Source: Carettochelys insculpta
Lineage: Eukaryota > Chordata > Testudines > Carettochelyidae
DNA: 64,000 bases
Assembly (NCBI RefSeq): GCF_033958435.1
Contig: NC_134160.1
Span: forward strand, 17,843,001 to 17,907,000
Direction: 5' to 3'
Each line of letters starts with the position of its first letter. Positions within the stretch are counted from its first letter, which is position 1. Positions 22,342-33,799 of this stretch are shown here, in pieces. Under the pieces are notes generated by a model that worked only from the letters and a program-made list of their open reading frames with translations, had not been told where the DNA came from and made no database searches. The translations under genes were made by a program, and so were the position numbers.

Positions 22342-24630
22342 TGCCCTGACCCCATCAGTCCCACCTTGCTCCCCTCGCTGTGCCCAAACCCCCGACCCCA
22401 TCAGTCCCACCCTGCTCCCCTCGCTGTGCCCAAACCCTGACCCCATCGGTCCCACTTTGCTCCCCTCGCTGTGTCCAAACCCCGACCCAATCGGTCCCAC
22501 CTTGCTCCCCTCGCTGTGCCCAAACCCCCGACCCCATCAGTCCCACCCTGCTCCCCTCGCTGTGCCCAAACCCCGACCCCATCGGTCCCACCTTGCTCCC
22601 CTTGCTGTGCCCAAACCCTGACCCCATCAGTCCCACCTTGCTCCCCTCGCTGTGCCCAAACCCCTGACCCCATCGGTCCCACCCTGCTCCCCTCACTGTG
22701 CCCAAACCCCTGACCCCATCAGTCCCACCTTGCTCCCCTCGCTGTGCCCAAACCCCTGACCCCATCGGTCCCACCCTGCTCCCCTCACTGTGCCCAAACC
22801 CCTGACCCCATCGATCCCACCTTGCTCCCCTCGCTGTGCCCAAACCCTGACCCCATCGGTCCCACCCTGCTCCCCTCACTGTGCCCAAACCCCGACCCCA
22901 TCGGTCCCACCTTGCTCCCCTCACTGTGCCCAAACCCTGACCCAATCGGTCCCACCTTGCTCCCCTCGCTGTGCCCAAACCCTGACCCCATCGGTCCCAC
23001 TTTGCTCCCCTCGCTGTGCCCAAACCCGACCCCATCGGTCCCACCTTGCTCCCCTCACTGTGCCCAAACCCTGACCCCATTGGTCCCACCTTGCTCCCCT
23101 CGCTGTGCCCAAACCCTGACCCCATCGGTCCCACCCTGCTCCCCTCACTGTGCCCAAACCCCGACCCCATCGGTCCCACCTTGCTCCCCTCGCTGTGCCC
23201 AAACCCTGACCCCATCGGTCCCACTTTCCTCCCCTCACTGTGCCCAAACCCTGACCCAATCGGTCCCACCTTGCTCCCCTCGCTGTGCCCAAACCCTGAC
23301 CCAATCGGTCCCACCTTGCTCCCCTCGCTGTGCCCAAACCCTGACCCCATCGGTCCCACTTTCCTCCCCTCACTGTGCCCAAACCCTGACCCAATCGGTC
23401 CCACCTTGCTCCCCTCGCTGTGCCCAAACCCTGACCCCATCGGTCCCACCTTGCTCCCCTCGCTGTGCCCAAACCCCTGACCCCATCGGTCCCACCCTGC
23501 TCCCCTCACTGTGCCCAAACCCCTGACCCCATCGGTCCCACCTTGCTCCCCTCGGTGTGCCCAAACCCTGACCCCATCGGTCCCACCTTGCTCCCCTCGC
23601 TGTGCCCAAACCCCTGACCCCATCGGTCCCACCCTGCTCCCCTCACTGTGCCCAAACCCCTGACCCCATCGGTCCCACCCTGCTCCCCTCGCTGTGCCCA
23701 AACCCTGACCCCATCGGTCCCACCTTGCTCCCCTCGCTGTGCCCAAACCGTGACCCCATCAGTCCCACCCTGCTCCCCTCGCTGTGCCCAAACCCTGACC
23801 CCATCAGTCCCACCCTGCTCCACTCGCTGTGCCCAAACCCCTGACCCCCTCAGTCCCACCCTGCTCCACTCGCTGTGCCCAAACGCCCGACCCCATCAGT
23901 CCCACCCTGCTCCCCTTGCTGTGCCCAAACCCTGACCCCATCAGTCCCACCCTGCTCCACTCGCTGTGCCCAAACCCCTGACCCCCTCAGTCCCACCCTG
24001 CTCCACTCGCTGTGCCCAAACCCCCGACCCCATCAGTCCCACCCTGCTCCACTCCCTGTGCCCAAACCCTGACCCCATCAGTCCCACCCTGCTCCCCTCA
24101 CTGTGCCCAAACCCTGACCCCATCAGTCCCACCCTGCTCCCCTCGCTGTGCCCAAACCCTGACCCCATCAGTCCCACCCTGCTCCCCTCACTGTGCCCAA
24201 ACCCTGAACCCATCAGTCCCACCGTGCTCCCCTCGCTGTGCCCAAACCCCCGACCCCCTCGATCCCACCCTGCTCCCCTCACTGTGCCCAAACCCCAACC
24301 CCATCGGTCCCACCCTGCTCCCCTCGTTGTGCCCAAACCCCAACCCCATCGGTCCCACCCTGCTCCCCTCGTTGTGCCCAAACCCCCGACCCCCTCGATC
24401 CCACCCTGCTCCACTCGCTGTGCCCAAACCCCAACCCCATCGGTCCCACCCTGCTCCCCTCGTTGTGCCCAAACCCTGACCCCCTCAATCCCACCCTGCT
24501 CCCCTCGCTGTGCCCAACCCCCTGACCCCATCGGTCCCGTCCTGCTCCCCTCGCTGTGCCCAGTCCCCCCAACCCAGCCCTCCCCTCCAGATCCCATTGG
24601 CCCCGCCCTGCTCCCCTCGCTGACCCCAGC
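22342..24630 (+). repeat. 45/46-bp minisatellite, about 49 copies
   Basis: The unit is about 45-46 bp and contains 'ccccatcggtcccaccttgc', then 'tcccctcgctgtgcccaaac', then 'cctga'. One extra C in some units makes them 46 bp. Unit variants cluster: 'atcggtcccacctt' dominates the first two thirds, 'atcagtcccaccctgctccac' appears near 23.8-24.1 kb, and a 'gttgtgcccaaaccccaacc' type appears near 24.3-24.45 kb. The last, degenerate units fade into unique DNA near 24.6 kb. Long frames through the array exist only because the repeat has few stop codons. Confidence 0.97.
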
Positions 24631-26159
24631 TGCTCACTGCACCCGGCTCCAGACTGCCCCAGCTCCAGCCCTGCTCCCACTCGCCCCAGCCTGGCTGTTG
24701 CGCTGCCTCCAGCTCCCAGGCTGCTTCTCCAGCCCCTCCGGCTCTGGCATCTGCAGCCCGGTGCCCAGCACTGACCAGCTCCCTGGGCTGCCCCTGGGGC
24801 CAGCTCAGCCCAGCTCTGCTCCTGGCGCAGCTCGGGGCCCTGCTCTCTCCTTAACTCTGCCCCGCCTTCCAGGCAATGCCAGCGGACACGGCGGATGAGA
24901 CGCACCCACCCCACATACTGACCCCTCATTTGCTCATCCACCTGTCACTCCGGCTGACCTGCAGCACTGGCTCCTGGGCACCACCAATCCCATTGTCCTC
25001 CCGCTTCCCCTTGGCACGGGGGCCAGCCAGCCCCGCCGGTGCACTCTGCCTGCCAAGGAAAGGTGCACGAGCGGCAGGCCCTGCTCCCCCTCGGCCGCTG
25101 GGCAGCTCCTGGGCACTGCGTGGAGCCCAGCTTCGCCCCCAGCCCAGTGCCAAGCTGTGTGAAAGGGGCTGTTGTGGCTCAGCCCAGTTCGGAGCCCAGG
25201 GGCAGCTTCCATGCCAGGCTGCCCCCGCTCCTGGGGCTGGCTCTGTGCCTCAGGCCCGGAGGGAGGGGGGAGGCCTCGGTCTGTGCAGAAGGGTAGGGCC
25301 GGCCCAGCCAGTGGCCGACGGAGATTTCAGGCCCCAGCGCAGAGCAGGGAGGGCTGCGTCCGCGCTCCATGCAGCTGGTCCCACCTGAGAGCAGCCCAGC
25401 TGCGGCGCAGCACCCCCCAGCCACAGCACATCGATCTCGCCCCGGGCCGCAGTGGGAAGCGGCTGGAGAAGCGCAGCGCAGGCGATGCTCCACTGGCCTC
25501 CGCACGCGTTCCACCAGCCAAGCGAGGCCAGTTACTTCCAGGGCAGAGGCACCTCTCTTACCCGCAGCAGCATCGCCCGGGGCTGGGGCTGCCAGGAGGG
25601 GCCCTCGCAGGCCTAAGAGTTTGGGGTCCAGATGGGAGGAGCCGGGGCAGCAGCCGGAGGTGGCAATGTCAGAGCTGAGGGTGGTAATGGGAAGGGAGAT
25701 GGGGCACCAGGTTGCTGGGGGTCGGGGTTAAAAGGCTGGGGACAGGGTGCGTTTTATAGATTTCAAGGCTGGGGGGGGGCAGTGTCAGCACCCCCCCCCC
25801 CAACATGTCCCCGCGCCACTGCCTGGGCTTGTTCCTGGGGGAGTCCTGCTGCGCTGGGCTCTCGGCCCTGGTCTCTTTAACATCTTGCTCGAGCGGCTGG
25901 AAGAAATCATCAATTGGCACTGTCTGGTTTCCAGGTTACATAAATCTTGGGCGGGGAGAGGAGTGGTGACTAATGGCTCCGGAGCCACGTGGTTCCCAGT
26001 GAATGGCTACCTCTAGGGACAAAGGAGCCAGACTTACAGGGTGGGGGCCTCTGTCCTGAGAGAGGCCCTCTCAGCCGAGCACTTGGGCAGCCGCCCAGGT
26101 GCCACCTGGCTGATTGGCAGAGCACCCCCAGCTGCCCACAGCTGGCAGTGCGTGTGGTT
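24631..26159. other. Intergenic DNA, no gene seen
   Basis: GC-rich sequence. A small AT-richer stretch at about 25865-25990 ('agaaatcatcaattggcact', 'gtgactaatggctccggagc') may be regulatory. No repeat or exon was recognised. Confidence 0.45.
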
Positions 26160-26420
26160 AATGGAGGCAACCCTGGTCATGATGAGCACGAGCTTCTGGT
26201 GTGGGGCTGGCCACAAGTGGAACAACAGGACCAGCGGGGACTTCTCTCTGTCGTTGGCAGTCAGCGCCCACTGCAGGAACGCGCTGTCCAGCTCTGGCAC
26301 CCCCCGTTCCAGGCTGAGAAACGGGAGAGGGTTAAGTGATGCACCACGAGAATGGTCGAGGGTTTGCAAAACGTGTCTGATCGCGACGGCCCAGAGGACT
26401 TCAGTCTGTTAGCCTGCCCA
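26160..26420 (+). mobile_element. Old CR1 LINE, body fragment
   Basis: 'acgggagagggttaagtgat' through 'ccacgagaatggtcgagggt' and 'ttgcaaaacgtgtctgat' follows the CR1 ORF2 order '[12 protein letters not shown]' to '[12 protein letters not shown]', now full of substitutions. It appears to be the left part of the same insertion that resumes at 26895. Confidence 0.65.
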
Positions 26421-26514
26421 GGAGAATCGCAGCCCCATGGACTCCTAGGGTTGGACAGGGTCACAAGGGTCATCCCAGCAACCCCTCTCCCCCACTTCGG
26501 GGTGATGCAATCCC

Positions 26515-26750
26515 TGAGCATCAGGACATCAGAGTGGCCACACTGGGGCAGACCAAGGGCCCATCCAGCCCAGTCTCCTGTCTGCTGACAGAGGCCCAAG
26601 CCAGATGCCCCAGAGGGAGTGAACTGAACAGGGAATCACTGAGTGGTCCCTCTCCTGTCATCCATTTCCAGCCGCTGACAATCAGAGGCCAGGACACCGT
26701 TCCCACCCAGCCTGGCTAACAGCCACTGATGGACGTGTCCTCCAGGAATG
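26515..26750 (-). mobile_element. CR1 LINE 3' fragment nested in an older CR1
   Basis: It has the same 3'-terminal sequence type as the copy at 52316: 'gtggccacactggggcagac', 'aagggcccatccagcccagt', 'gatgccccagagggag', ending near 'tggacgtgtcctccaggaat'. It lies in the opposite orientation between two parts of an older plus-strand CR1. Confidence 0.8.
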
Positions 26751-26894
26751 TGCCTCGGCTGCACGTTGCTACGCCAGGAACAGCAATTTGCCACTGGTGT
26801 GCGAAGATCTAGGAGGGCTGAAGGCTGGAAGCTGAAGCCAGACGGCTGTAGCGCAGCCTAGCAGCACAGCGCGCTTTGTAACCCGGAGGCTGAT

Positions 26895-27112
26895 CTCATC
26901 GCTGGAGCAACTAACCAAGGGTTGTGGCGGCATCGCCAGCTCCAGACTATGACTCAAGGGTGGATGAGTTGTGGAAAGAGCACTCTGGTTCAAGCAGGAA
27001 TCAATTCAAGGAGGTCTCTGGCCTGTGCTGTGCCGGAGGCCACAGCAGGTGATCACAGTCATTCCCGCCTGACCTTCCAGGCCATGAATCTTCCAGGAAA
27101 CCCTCATGGCTT
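26895..27112 (+). mobile_element. Old CR1 LINE, 3' part
   Basis: 'gttcaagcaggaatcaattc', 'aaggaggtctctggcctgtg' and 'caggtgatcacagtcattcc' match the CR1 3' UTR pattern that ends '...gatcacaatggtccctt...'. With the inserted minus-strand CR1 removed, its distance from 26340 (about 560 bp) fits a single original CR1 3' end. Confidence 0.7.
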
Positions 27113-27259
27113 GACTTGCAGACCTAAAGAAACGGAGGAGTCCCTCTTTCCCTGGGTTGTCAGTTGCGCTGGTTAATCAGCCTCGGCGGGAAGAATGTGA
27201 CTTATTGTGAGTTTGAATTTCTCTGACTTCCCCTTCAGAGCTCTGGTTCTCGCGCTGCC

Positions 27260-27452
27260 TTTCCCTCGGAGATTAAAAAGCCCTTGGGCACCTGGTAGTG
27301 TTTTCCCCAGGAAGCTTCTTACGCACTGGAACCAAATCCCCCCTTAAATCTTCTTTCTCATAAAGCCAAGAGAATGAGTTACTCAGTGCTGTCGCTGAGT
27401 GGTATTTTCTCCAGCCTTTGAATCACTTTGGTGGTACCTTTTTGCATCACGT
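27260..27452 (-). mobile_element. Old CR1/L3-like LINE fragment
   Basis: 'cacctggtagtgttttcccc', 'ccccttaaatcttctttctc' and 'ccagcctttgaatcactttg' follow the antisense order of a CR1 RT C-terminal region. It is strongly diverged and abuts a younger CR1. Confidence 0.65.
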
Positions 27453-27985
27453 CATCGAATCACAGAACACTAGAACTGGAAGGGACCTCGAGAGGTCATC
27501 GAGTCCAGTCCCTGCCCTGATGGCAGGACCAAGCGCCGTCAGGAGTAGACCATCCTCAATAGGTATCTGTCTTGCCTGCTCTTAGATATCTCCAGTGACA
27601 GAGATTCTACAACCACTCTAGGCAATTTTTTCCAGTGTTTAACCACTCTTGACAGTTAGCAAGTTTTTCCTAATGTCCAACCTAAACCTCCATTGCTGCT
27701 CCTATCCTCAGAGGCCAATGAGAACAATTTTTCTCCCTCCTCCTTGTAACCCTCTTTTAGGTACTTGTAAAACTGCTATCGTGTCTCCTCTATGTCTTCT
27801 CTCTTCTAAACTAAACAAGCCCAGTTCTTTCAGCCTTCCCTCATAGCTCACGTTCTCTGGACCTTTCATCATTCTTGTTGCTCTTCTCTGGACCCTCTCC
27901 AATTTCTCCACATCTTTCATGAAATGTGGTGCCCAGAACTGGACACAATACTCCAACTGAGGCGTAACCAATGCAGAGTAGAGCA
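27453..27985 (-). mobile_element. CR1 LINE 3' fragment
   Basis: The 3' end at 27453 reads 'catcgaatcacagaacacta', the same subfamily tail as the copy at 2098. On the minus strand it gives '[20 protein letters not shown]' and '[14 protein letters not shown]'. It stops at 27985 where another CR1 tail begins. Confidence 0.9.
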
Positions 27986-28070
27986 GAATCATAGAATCAT
28001 AGAACACAAGGACTGGAAGGGACCTCGAGAAGCCATCGAGTCCAGCTCCCTGCCCCAAAATTACTTCTCA
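27986..28070 (-). mobile_element. CR1 LINE 3' tail, very short
   Basis: 'cagaatcatagaatcataga' is the CR1 terminal repeat. 'ggactggaagggacctcgag' and 'catcgagtccagctccctgc' follow, then unrelated DNA. This is an extreme 5' truncation. Confidence 0.8.
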
Positions 28071-28259
28071 TTTTCTTGTGTCCAAGGCTTTGAAAAACAG
28101 GTGCCAGAACCAGATATAGAACAGGCTGAGCCTCTCTAGGCCAGCACTCTTGGGACCTGACTGGTGCCAAATGAGAGAATTGCTGAACCGTGGGAGGTCA
28201 ATGTCGTCTAGCAGCATTACCAACATTTCCACGACTGCCTGGGCTCTTAGAAATCCCAG

Positions 28260-28385
28260 CGGGGTGGTTGTGTTAGTCTGTAGCTTCCCAAACAAGCCGT
28301 CCTGCAGCACCTTAAAAAGTACCAAATTTATTTACTAGGTAATGAACTTTTGGGGGTAGGGCTACTCCAGACCTGAGGAGGTGGG
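28260..28385 (-). mobile_element. 'GTCTTTAAAGTGCTAC' dispersed repeat, minus copy
   Basis: On the minus strand it reads 'agttcattacctagtaaat' and 'ttaaggtgctgcaggac', matching the plus copy at 44881-44985. The 3' extension 'gaagctacagactaacacaa' goes further than in that copy. The upstream part (28347-28372), where the other copy has CTGAAGA and a stem, is degraded but keeps a possible GTAG/CTAC pairing. I suspect a Penelope-like or other non-LTR origin. Confidence 0.6.
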
Positions 28386-28709
28386 TAAATTACAGCTAAA
28401 TAGCAGCACAGATCACTGAGAGCCAGGCCTGGTGGCTGTACACAAATTTGATGGAACCACAGGGAACTCGGCCACTTCCATGAAAAGTCGTCGCCCGGCC
28501 AACTAAACTCATGCTGGATTGTGGATGCTGCTGGACAAGAGAGCTCCAGACTAGAGAGGCTCAATCTGCACACTCCAGGATCTGCCTCTCCAATGCTATA
28601 GGCCCAGGTGCGCCATCTCCGGGCCTCTGCGGTGGTCCAGGTGCGGTTTGAGCTGCAGCCTTGCACCAGACGCTGCTGTCGAGTTGTTGAATAGTAGTAG
28701 GCCGGGTAC

Positions 28710-28832
28710 CCAGGTGGGCCTGTGGAACCCCATGGGAACCGCTCTCTAGTGCGATTACTCCCAATTGACGACTACCTCCTGCGACCTGTCGGTGAGCCGG
28801 CTCTCGGGGTGCTTTACTGCGAGGCTAGCCGG
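28710..28832 (-). mobile_element. Old CR1 LINE fragment (RT region)
   Basis: 'tgtggaaccccatgggaacc', 'tcccaattgacgactacctc' and 'ctgcgacctgtcggtgagcc' follow the CR1 antisense pattern just after the 'GVPQGS' block ('tggaaccccactggaaac...'). No frame survives. Confidence 0.65.
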
Positions 28833-30048
28833 GGGGGTTTCATGGGAATGGCATGGAGCACTAAGCAACGTCCCTTACGAACACCACAGCCATGCAGTTA
28901 TCCTCAGCATTCAAATTCACACTTAAACACCGGCTGACTCCCTGGCTCATGGTTAGGACTTTGAACCCATTTGTCTGTGACTGAGGAAGAGGCATGGGGG
29001 GGCGGGCAGGGGAGCAGCTGTGACTGAGGTGAGGTGGGAGCTGTGGGCAGGGAGGTGAGGTCCGAGGGGTTGGCGGAGGGCATGGCTGTGAACCGGGGGC
29101 AGTGACCAGGCTGAAGGGACTCTGGCTGCGCTTACAGGTGGCAGCAGAACCTCCCTGGTGCTCCCAGCCAGACTCGGTGACGGGGATGGATTTACATCCC
29201 CATGATGGGAAAGGGGGGCAGTGACCATGTCTGTGGGCCAGTGGGGCCATGTGCCATCCAGCCGCTCCCACCGACCCACGCACACTGCCCAGCCCACGGA
29301 GCTGCAGCCTCACCGTTGGGAGCACATCCCACTCCAGAAATGATGCAACTGACGGATTCTCATCTCTTGCCAGGGCTTGTGTTGACAGACACACCCCCAA
29401 CCTCCGGGCTACTGGTGACCCCAGTTTTCTGCCCCAGTGCCCTGGGCCAGCAGAGAAGTGGCAGCTCTATTCTGCGTTCTGCACTTGTCCTGTGTATGGT
29501 GATCCCACAGGTTTGTGCACCTGCACATCTCGGCAACAGGGGCACTGGCTTGGGACCCAGGAGGGTCCAGGGCATGTGTCTTCCTTGGCTCTCAGGGTCC
29601 TCCTCAGTGCCCCATAGCCCGGGGTCCTGGAGACTCCTTGAAAGCTGCAGTGCGTTGAAAGCAGTGTTAAATGGTGAGCTGCTGCTCTGTTCTGCGGAGG
29701 TCCTGACCCTGCTGGTCCGCTGCGGCGATCTGGAGAGTCGCAAGAGTCTGGGCCCAGCAGTGTCGGTCTGCAGCCAGCCAGCCCAGGGAATGCTGGGTTG
29801 AATTTGGCCAATTTTTGAGAGCAGCCTGTTTTCTCTCTCTCAGTTTCGTATCCTTGGGTGCTCCCGGTCTGAAGTCTACAGCATAAAGTCAGGTGACGCT
29901 CCAGCGAGAATATCGGGGCTTTCAACTGACTGCTCCAGGCGGGTTAGAACAGAACAACAGGGCTGACAAGTACCGACAACACCACCTGTCCCCGGCTTTC
30001 ACTTGCTGCCTTCCTCTTTGGTACACTACTTTTCACTGACCCCATCTC
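28833..30048. other. Intergenic DNA, no gene seen
   Basis: Mixed-composition sequence between repeat fragments and the inferred end of the FOXO6 transcript. Nothing specific was recognised. Confidence 0.45.
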
Positions 30049-30104
30049 TTGCACACACACGTGCACGCACACGCACACGCACACGCACACGCGCACACAC
30101 ACTC
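30049..30104 (+). repeat. CA/CACG dinucleotide microsatellite
   Basis: Runs of (CA)n interrupted by CG steps ('cacgcacacgcacacgcaca'). Confidence 0.9.
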
Positions 30105-30146
30105 TTGCGGAAGCCAGCTGACCATACCTGTAATATTTAAAACAAT

Positions 30147-30152
30147 TTTATT
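30147..30152 (-). terminator. FOXO6: Polyadenylation signal AATAAA
   Basis: The plus strand shows tttatt, the reverse complement of AATAAA, inside an AT-rich block with 'tgtttaaaatattacagg'-like downstream sequence. It is the best candidate for the 3' end of FOXO6 mRNA, with cleavage expected about 10-30 bases lower. Confidence 0.55.
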
Positions 30153-32039
30153 CATGAAAATATGCTGTACAATGCACTATAGACAGTTCTTTACATTGCC
30201 ACGTACACAAACTCTAATAGCACAGTCAAGAAGGTTACATGGTCTACAATAGATGCGTGGTGAGAGATAACAGCCTGTCCGAAACCCGCCCCCCAGTCTG
30301 TACAGCTATAAATATGAGGGAAAGAAGGAACTGAAACGTCCTAGGAAGCAGCGGAGCCAGCCCCTCTGGGGCCCGGTCCAAGCGGGGCAGCCAGCTCAGC
30401 TCTGGGATCGCTCCTTGCTTGGGTGCCTGTCACTGAGTCACTGCGGGCAGCCCCCCCAGGCCAGCTGTGGAGCCAGGCTGGGAGCATGGGGCAGAGGGAC
30501 AGTGGGCCAGGGAGCCGGATGGGAGGGTGTCCCATGGGGCTGGGGAGGGAACCCAGGTCCTCGGGGAGATTTAAATACCCCTTGCCCAGTTCCTTCAAGT
30601 CAAGCCAAGAACCGGCCTTCTCCTCCCTGGTGCCCGGCCCGGCTCAGAGTGTGGCCCAGGCCCCACGTGCAGGGCAGGGCAGCCCGGCTGTCTCTAGGGC
30701 TCCCTGGACGCGACCACGAAGCGGGTTCAAATGGCAACTCATGGCCACGCCACCGGACAGCAGCCTGTGTGGCACAGACACCACAGCCGTGTGCTCGCAG
30801 GCCAGTGAGACGCGGCCGTCCCTCCTGGCCTCCTGGCCGCCGTGGGCCTGCGCAGGCTGCACCAGAGCAGAGCCCAGCCAGCTCTGCAGCGCGCCGGTGT
30901 CTGCAGTGCGGGGAGCTGCCGGAACTTGCAGCAGTTCCGCCCAGGAGAGCCGTGCAGCCGTGGGGAGCAGGCGGCTGTGCCCAGGGCCCAGCCCGGACTG
31001 TGCCTGTGCCACACAGGAGGGGGGGGCCCCGGGCCTGGGATGGAGACAAGCCCTCTCCGTGATCCAGCCCCCTCGCCAGGCCCAGCCTGGCCCCCTCCCG
31101 CCCAGCACCCGAGCTCCCCTCAGAGGCCCCAGGCCGACCGTGTCCCTGCCTATTGCCACCCCCTTGCACTGCACAATGACGGCACACACAACGCTTACCA
31201 ACACCACTCCACCGCACACACGACAACCCCACAGTCACGAACCACAGACAGCTTTGCAAGACAACGGTCCCGGGCTGGCGTCCCAGGTCAAACACGCGGC
31301 GGCAGGGCAGGGGGAGCAGGCACAGGGTCGCTGGGGGAGCCCTCCTGCTGCTTCCGGTAAGCGCCCACGGCTCAGGGCTGGGCCTGGCCCAGGGACGCCC
31401 CGGGTCTCTGCCCCTCCTTGCAGAGCAGCTAGCGCAGTGCTGGGGCAGTGGGAAGCAGGGCACCGACGGAGCCGGTTCCATGCCCGGGACGGGGACCCTG
31501 CCAGGCAATGTGCGTCTCTACAGAGGGGCAGAACACCCGCCCTGGGCACCCCCCAAAGCAGGAACTGAAGCACCGGAGGGGAGCAGAGACCCGGCGGCAG
31601 AGCCATGCCTGGTGAGGACTGACCCTGCTCCACGGGGGATGAGCCACGCTGGGTCCACTGGCTGCCTGCCTACAGGTCACACAGCCCCACGTGCGTGGCT
31701 GGTGCTGGGGGGAGGGCAGGTGGGCTGCTCACCTGATGCCACATATGGATGCACAGATGGCCCAGGACCTAGCGGCACCACCCTCTGCTGTGGTGCCAGG
31801 GACGTGCCTGGCCAATCGGCTCCCGTCTCGGTTCTCCCATGCCAGGCAGAGCTGCTCCCCAAAGCCAGCCCCCGCACCGGCAGGAGGTCCCAGCCCTGCA
31901 GCCCCTGGGCACCTGGGCGCTCCCAGGCTGGGGCAGGGCCAGGGAGATGGTCCCTCACAGCTCTCTGTCCTGGACAGTTCCTCTCTGCAGTGACATAACT
32001 ATGTCTGGAAAAAGAAGGGGCGTGTCGAGAGGAAGGAAG

Positions 32040-32175
32040 GAAGGAACGTATGCTAACGAGCAAATAATAATTAAAAATGAGCATCTGGAATAGAATATAT
32101 TAACTTCTGTACATGAGCCAAAAATGTAAACATAATTAATTAACTGGTAATAATGTCTTTATAAATAGACTACGA
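32040..32175 (-). promoter_or_regulatory. FOXO6: AT-rich block in the FOXO6 3' UTR
   Basis: Very AT-rich against GC-rich neighbours, no repeat match. On the plus strand it contains GTAAACA (32126-32132), the core FOXO binding word, next to 'ataattaattaactgg'. It could be a conserved UTR regulatory block or a DNA-level FOXO site. Both are inferences. Confidence 0.4.
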
Positions 32176-33235
32176 CCTCTATGTACCCAGAGCAAACCGC
32201 ATCACCGGTACATCAACAAGCTGCTGCGCAGGTCCTCACACAGACACGCTGGGCACCCAATGGCCCCTGGCTGTGAGGCCTGAGGAGATGGTGCAGGCCC
32301 ACCACAGGGTGCCACTTGGTCCCAGGCAAGGAGCAGTTCCTTACAGCCTCCGGCAGGACTTGGGCGATGCGGCAGGGGGGATGCTGTGGGTCTGGGAGAA
32401 TTGCAGGAGGGGACAGAGCAAGATGGGGCTTTAACAAACCAGCCCCAGTCTCTGCGCCTGGTGCTCCTGGGCCATGCACGGAGAAAGGGGTGTGGGGTGG
32501 CCCCCCGGAACAGCAGCGCTCTCGGGAGGGGGCCCACTCCTTTCCCTTCACTCGGCCCTGCAGATGTCTGCGCTGGCTGCTCCTGGAGGAAACGAGCCCA
32601 AACCCAGAGCCACAGGCCCCACAGGCCAATGTGCACGGGGACCTCAGGTGCGTTCTACACCCCCTGGCCAGGGAACCCTGCCCTGGGCCAGCCCAGGGAG
32701 CCAGGCAGCCCCAGTCTGCAGCCACGGGGACTTCTGGCTCTCGGGTCCCTTGCTAGGGGCGGGGGTCAGTGAGGGTGTTGGGATCCCTGGAAGTCGCCCA
32801 GACCTGCTCAGACCTGGGGCATCCTGGAGGTCCAGACAGTAAGTCTGGGCTCAGGCATCAGCAGCTGATCTGTCACTCACACTGCTCAGCACGGGGTCGT
32901 CACGGTGGGCCTGGCCTCTCTGACTCTACGGGCGGGGGAGCCTGAGAGATTGGAGGGCAAATCCTCCCCACACACACACCTGGGAAGCACCAGGCCTGTG
33001 CCTTGGGTCGGACGTGGGGTCGTGCTCGGCCGGCAGAGCAGGGAACCCCAAGCAAAGCGCAGCACAGACGGGTCCTCGTTTCCGAGCCAGGACGGGCTCC
33101 AGCCCCAGCTCTCCCGTGGGGCCTGGCCTGACTCACCCAAGCGGCTCGGGCCAGCCCCAGCGCTGCTCTGAAATGCTTGTGGGGGCTGGGTCTGCTGCTG
33201 GGCCATCGCCGCTGAGCGAAGCCCCAGTGAACATG

Positions 33236-33385
33236 GAACCCCAATGGCCAGCCCAGCCCGGCCTAGCCCAGCCCGGCCGAGCCCGGCCCAGCCCAGCCCA
33301 GCCCAGCATGGCCCGGCCCGGCCCGGCCCGGCCCGGCCCAGCCCGGCCTGGCCCGGCCCGGCCCAGCCCAGCCCAGCCCAGCCCC
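33236..33385 (+). repeat. GCCCR pentanucleotide microsatellite
   Basis: About 28 units of GCCCA/GCCCG with scattered GCCTG/GCCTA variants; blocks of 'gcccggcccggcccggcccg' alternate with 'gcccagcccagcccag'. Confidence 0.92.
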
Positions 33386-33799
33386 ACTGAGCACCAACAC
33401 CAGCTCAAAGGCACAGGGCTGGCACCCTCATCCCCTGTGACTGGCCCCTGCAGCTCCCAGCCTGCTGGCCCCACTCTCTGCTGATACAGGCCATGCTTGC
33501 AGATGCTGGGTCCCTGAAGGTCGCTGCTGCTTAGTCCAGGGGCTCCTTGGCACGGGGAGCAGGGCACCTGGCAGCCCCTGGGCGCTTGTCCCAAGCTGGT
33601 GCAGCCAGGGCAGGCTCTACGGGCAGTGGGAACAGGCAGAGGCCCAGTGAGCTCTGCAGAGGGCAGCAGGTGCTCGTGATGCCCAGGGCCCCGGCGCTGA
33701 CCTCTCCATGCCCAGGAGATGCTCCACAACACAAGTGTTTTGCAAACACATCAGTGCTCTGGCTCTCCGGCCCTCAGCATATCCCTGATAGAAACCACC

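Noticed and set aside
22355..23746. 463-codon open frame on the minus strand (and similar frames on the plus strand)
   Set aside because: It lies wholly in the 45/46-bp minisatellite; the translation is the repeat unit over and over, with frames equally open on both strands.
1..30119. EDN2, the expected neighbour downstream of FOXO6 in mammals
   Set aside because: No endothelin-type cysteine motif (CSCSSW...CVYFC) was found in any frame I read; the gene is probably farther away.
30423..31568. 381-codon plus-strand frame
   Set aside because: No domain, biased composition, and it lies antisense to the inferred FOXO6 3' UTR with a minus-strand frame open over the same bases.
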